Shown piece after piece: positions 5,571 to 6,921 of a stretch of 6,921 nt of DNA. A program made the translations under genes and the position numbers. The stretch's first letter is position 1, and each line of letters begins with the position of its first letter. Under the pieces are notes generated by a model, which was given only the letters and a program-made list of their open reading frames with translations, was not told the origin of the DNA and did not search any database. Source of the stretch: Pseudomonadota bacterium (GTDB lineage: Bacteria; Pseudomonadota; Gammaproteobacteria; Burkholderiales; SG8-39). The DNA is taken from NCBI GenBank assembly GCA_003242425.1, contig QGUL01000095.1:1-6921 (forward strand), in the 5' to 3' direction.

Positions 5571-6314
5571 ATGGCAAAGTCCACCCAGATGGGGATGAAC
5601 CGGACCGGGGCGCAGATGGCACCCGAGAACGTCAAACAGATGCAGCAGGACGCCAGCCAGCTCATGCAACTGCAGGACACGCAGGTGCAGGTCGGCAGCG
5701 AGTTCGACGCGATCGAGATGCGGCTCAAGGAGATTGCCGAAACCGATCGCGTCGGTTCGGTGCCGCTGCCGGGCACGGTGAAGGGCGCGGTCAAGGCCGG
5801 TATGCAGAAGATGATGGGCCGCAACGCCGAGGTGTTCATCGACAAGCTCGGCGAACGCCTGGCCTACGAGCGCACGGGCGTGCGGCTGTACGAGGCGCTG
5901 ATCGTCAAATGCCGCGGCGCGGCGCAGGAAGGCCGGTTCAACGTGTCCATCGACCAGCTGCTGCACATCCATGACGAAGAGGCGCGCCACTTCAAGCTGC
6001 TCACCGAGGCCATGACGAAGCTGGGCGCGGATCCGACGGCGATGACGCCCTGTGCGGACGTCGTGGGCGTGCAGTCGATCGGCATCCTGCAGGTGCTGAC
6101 CGACCCGCGCACTTCGATCCCGCAATGCCTCAACGCCATGCTGACCGTGGAGCTGGCGGACAACGCCGCCTGGGAACTGCTGATCCAGCTCGCGCAGGAC
6201 ATGGGACAGGACGATCTCGCCGAACAGTTCGAAGGCGCGCTGGCCGCGGAGGAAGAGCACCTTGCGATCGTCAAGCAGATGTTGCAGGACGCCGTGCAGG
6301 CCGAAGCGGGATGA
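5571..6314 (+). CDS. Ferritin-like diiron protein, 247 aa
   Basis: This is a soluble protein with a polar Gln/Met-rich N-terminus (1-45), a linker, and a four-helix ferritin-like bundle (about 85-240). The expected metal ligands are all present: Glu100 in AYERTGVRLYE, E137-A-R-H140, Glu194 (or Glu202) in LTVELADNAAWE, and E227-E-E-H230. It is thus likely to bind a dinuclear iron or manganese centre, as in rubrerythrin-type proteins and Mn catalases, with a role in iron or peroxide handling. The exact activity is unknown. There is no rubredoxin domain, since Cys114, Cys161 and Cys186 do not form CxxC pairs. There is no signal peptide. The ATG at 5571 is preceded by AACAGGAGACAG. It is the last gene of the operon, ending 18 bases before a strong terminator. 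It is not an obvious copy of the larger ferritin-like protein upstream, and the two might assemble together. Confidence 0.88.
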   Translation: MAKSTQMGMNRTGAQMAPENVKQMQQDASQLMQLQDTQVQVGSEFDAIEMRLKEIAETDRVGSVPLPGTVKGAVKAGMQKMMGRNAEVFIDKLGERLAYERTGVRLYEALIVKCRGAAQEGRFNVSIDQLLHIHDEEARHFKLLTEAMTKLGADPTAMTPCADVVGVQSIGILQVLTDPRTSIPQCLNAMLTVELADNAAWELLIQLAQDMGQDDLAEQFEGALAAEEEHLAIVKQMLQDAVQAEAG

Positions 6315-6332
6315 GCGGCGGCTGAAGGAACG

Positions 6333-6357
6333 AACGGCCCGCGCGAGCGGGCCGTTT
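6333..6357. terminator. Bidirectional terminator between the ferritin-like operon and zwf
   Basis: A perfect 10-bp stem (6333-6342 with 6347-6356) closes a GCGA loop and lies between convergent genes. On the plus strand it is followed by TTTCGCTTTC. On the minus strand it follows the zwf stop closely, with a T-poor tail. It probably ends transcripts from both sides. Confidence 0.85.
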
Positions 6358-6362
6358 CGCTT

Positions 6363-6921
6363 TCAGCAGGTGCGAGGCGCGTACCAGCGGCAGGTGCCGG
6401 CAATCAGCCGGTCGGCCTCCGGCGGTCCCCAGGAGCCGCGCGGATAGATGTAGATGGGTGGCGGTTCGCGCAGCACGGGTTCGACGATGCGCCAGCAGGC
6501 TTCCACGCTTTCGCGCACCGCGAACAGGGTGTGGTCGCCTTTCATCGCATCACTGATGAGCCGCTCGTAGGCGTCGGGCTCGTCGCCTCGGGTGTTGAGC
6601 GCGAACAGCTCCACCGCCTCCCCACGCATGCGGTCGCCGGGCACCTTGACGCGCGCGCCCACGGCGATCGCGACCCGGTCCGGCCCCAGCCGGAAGCGGA
6701 AATAGTTGCCCAGCATGTTGCGCTCCGAATGTTCGCGGAACAACGCCGAGCGCGAGGGTTCCAGTTCGACGATGACTTCCGTTGCGGTTACCGGCAGTTC
6801 CTTGCCGGCGCGGATGTAGAAGGGCACGCCCGCCCAGCGCTGCGAGTCGATGAACATGCGCAGTGCGACATAGGTTTCGACCTGCGAATCCGGGGCCACG
6901 CCGCGCTCGTACCGGTAACCC
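6363..6921 (-). CDS. zwf: Glucose-6-phosphate 1-dehydrogenase, C-terminal part (runs off right edge)
   Basis: The last ~185 residues of glucose-6-phosphate dehydrogenase are visible. The enzyme makes 6-phosphogluconolactone and NADPH at the head of the oxidative pentose phosphate and Entner-Doudoroff routes, in the cytoplasm. Diagnostic stretches, in order from the right edge, are GYRYERGVAPDSQVETYVAL, the highly conserved WAGVPFYIRAGK, and the family's C-terminal PRGSWGPPEADRLIAG followed by CRWYAP. The stop is TGA at 6365-6363. The start, the NADP-binding Rossmann region and the substrate-binding motif lie beyond the window, so the GTG at 6899 is an internal Val and not a start. It converges on the ferritin-like operon across a shared terminator. 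Being one possible NADPH source for peroxide defence, it fits the neighbourhood, but a functional link is only inferred. Confidence 0.97.
   Translation of the reverse strand, partial: GYRYERGVAPDSQVETYVALRMFIDSQRWAGVPFYIRAGKELPVTATEVIVELEPSRSALFREHSERNMLGNYFRFRLGPDRVAIAVGARVKVPGDRMRGEAVELFALNTRGDEPDAYERLISDAMKGDHTLFAVRESVEACWRIVEPVLREPPPIYIYPRGSWGPPEADRLIAGTCRWYAPRTC

Noticed and set aside
4430..5845. Long antisense frame opposite both ferritin-like genes (471 codons)
   Set aside because: It spans two recognisable genes and their gap, has no domain signature, and is the open antisense frame expected in GC-rich coding DNA.
1..6921. CRISPR array, tRNA, rRNA, insertion sequence or attachment site
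   Set aside because: No spaced identical repeats, cloverleaf-like sequence, transposase-like protein or terminal inverted repeats were seen; the only repeats are coding repeats in the Tyr/Gly-rich domain and short leader repeats.

Overview
The window is GC-rich, densely coding bacterial DNA with Shine-Dalgarno-led genes. GTP cyclohydrolase I, an AI-2E family permease and a glucose-6-phosphate dehydrogenase of ordinary bacterial type suggest a high-GC proteobacterium. A gammaproteobacterium of the Xanthomonadales/Lysobacter-Rhodanobacter kind is my best guess. It rests on gene content and style only, not on a database search.

Layout. At the left edge is the 5' part of an AI-2E family membrane protein gene on the minus strand (1-610), running off the window; its last ~50 bases look unreliable or divergent. 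Divergent from it on the plus strand are folE (677-1285) and a two-CBS-domain protein (1367-1795). Next comes a BON-domain protein with a ~280-residue Gly/Tyr/Gln-rich disordered N-terminus (1938-3248), closed by a strong hairpin. A small secreted Ser/Gly-rich protein (3375-3749) follows, with its own classical rho-independent terminator. The last plus-strand block is a probable three-gene operon: a second small secreted low-complexity protein (3899-4333), a 389-aa ferritin-like diiron protein (4376-5545) and a 247-aa ferritin-like diiron protein (5571-6314). A terminator that can serve both strands (6333-6357) separates this block from the 3' end of zwf on the minus strand (6363 to the right edge).

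How the genes may work together. Ordinary metabolic genes (folE, zwf) flank a block of accessory proteins typical of stress or stationary-phase loci: CBS sensor, BON protein, exported disordered proteins and ferritin-like proteins. The content recalls enterobacterial osmY and yciGFE-katN general-stress genes, with zwf as a nearby NADPH source. This is an inference from domain content. The most unusual items are the FUS-like low-complexity domain fused to a lysine-poor linker and a BON domain, the apparently doubled ferritin-like bundle, and the similar leaders in front of the two small secreted genes.
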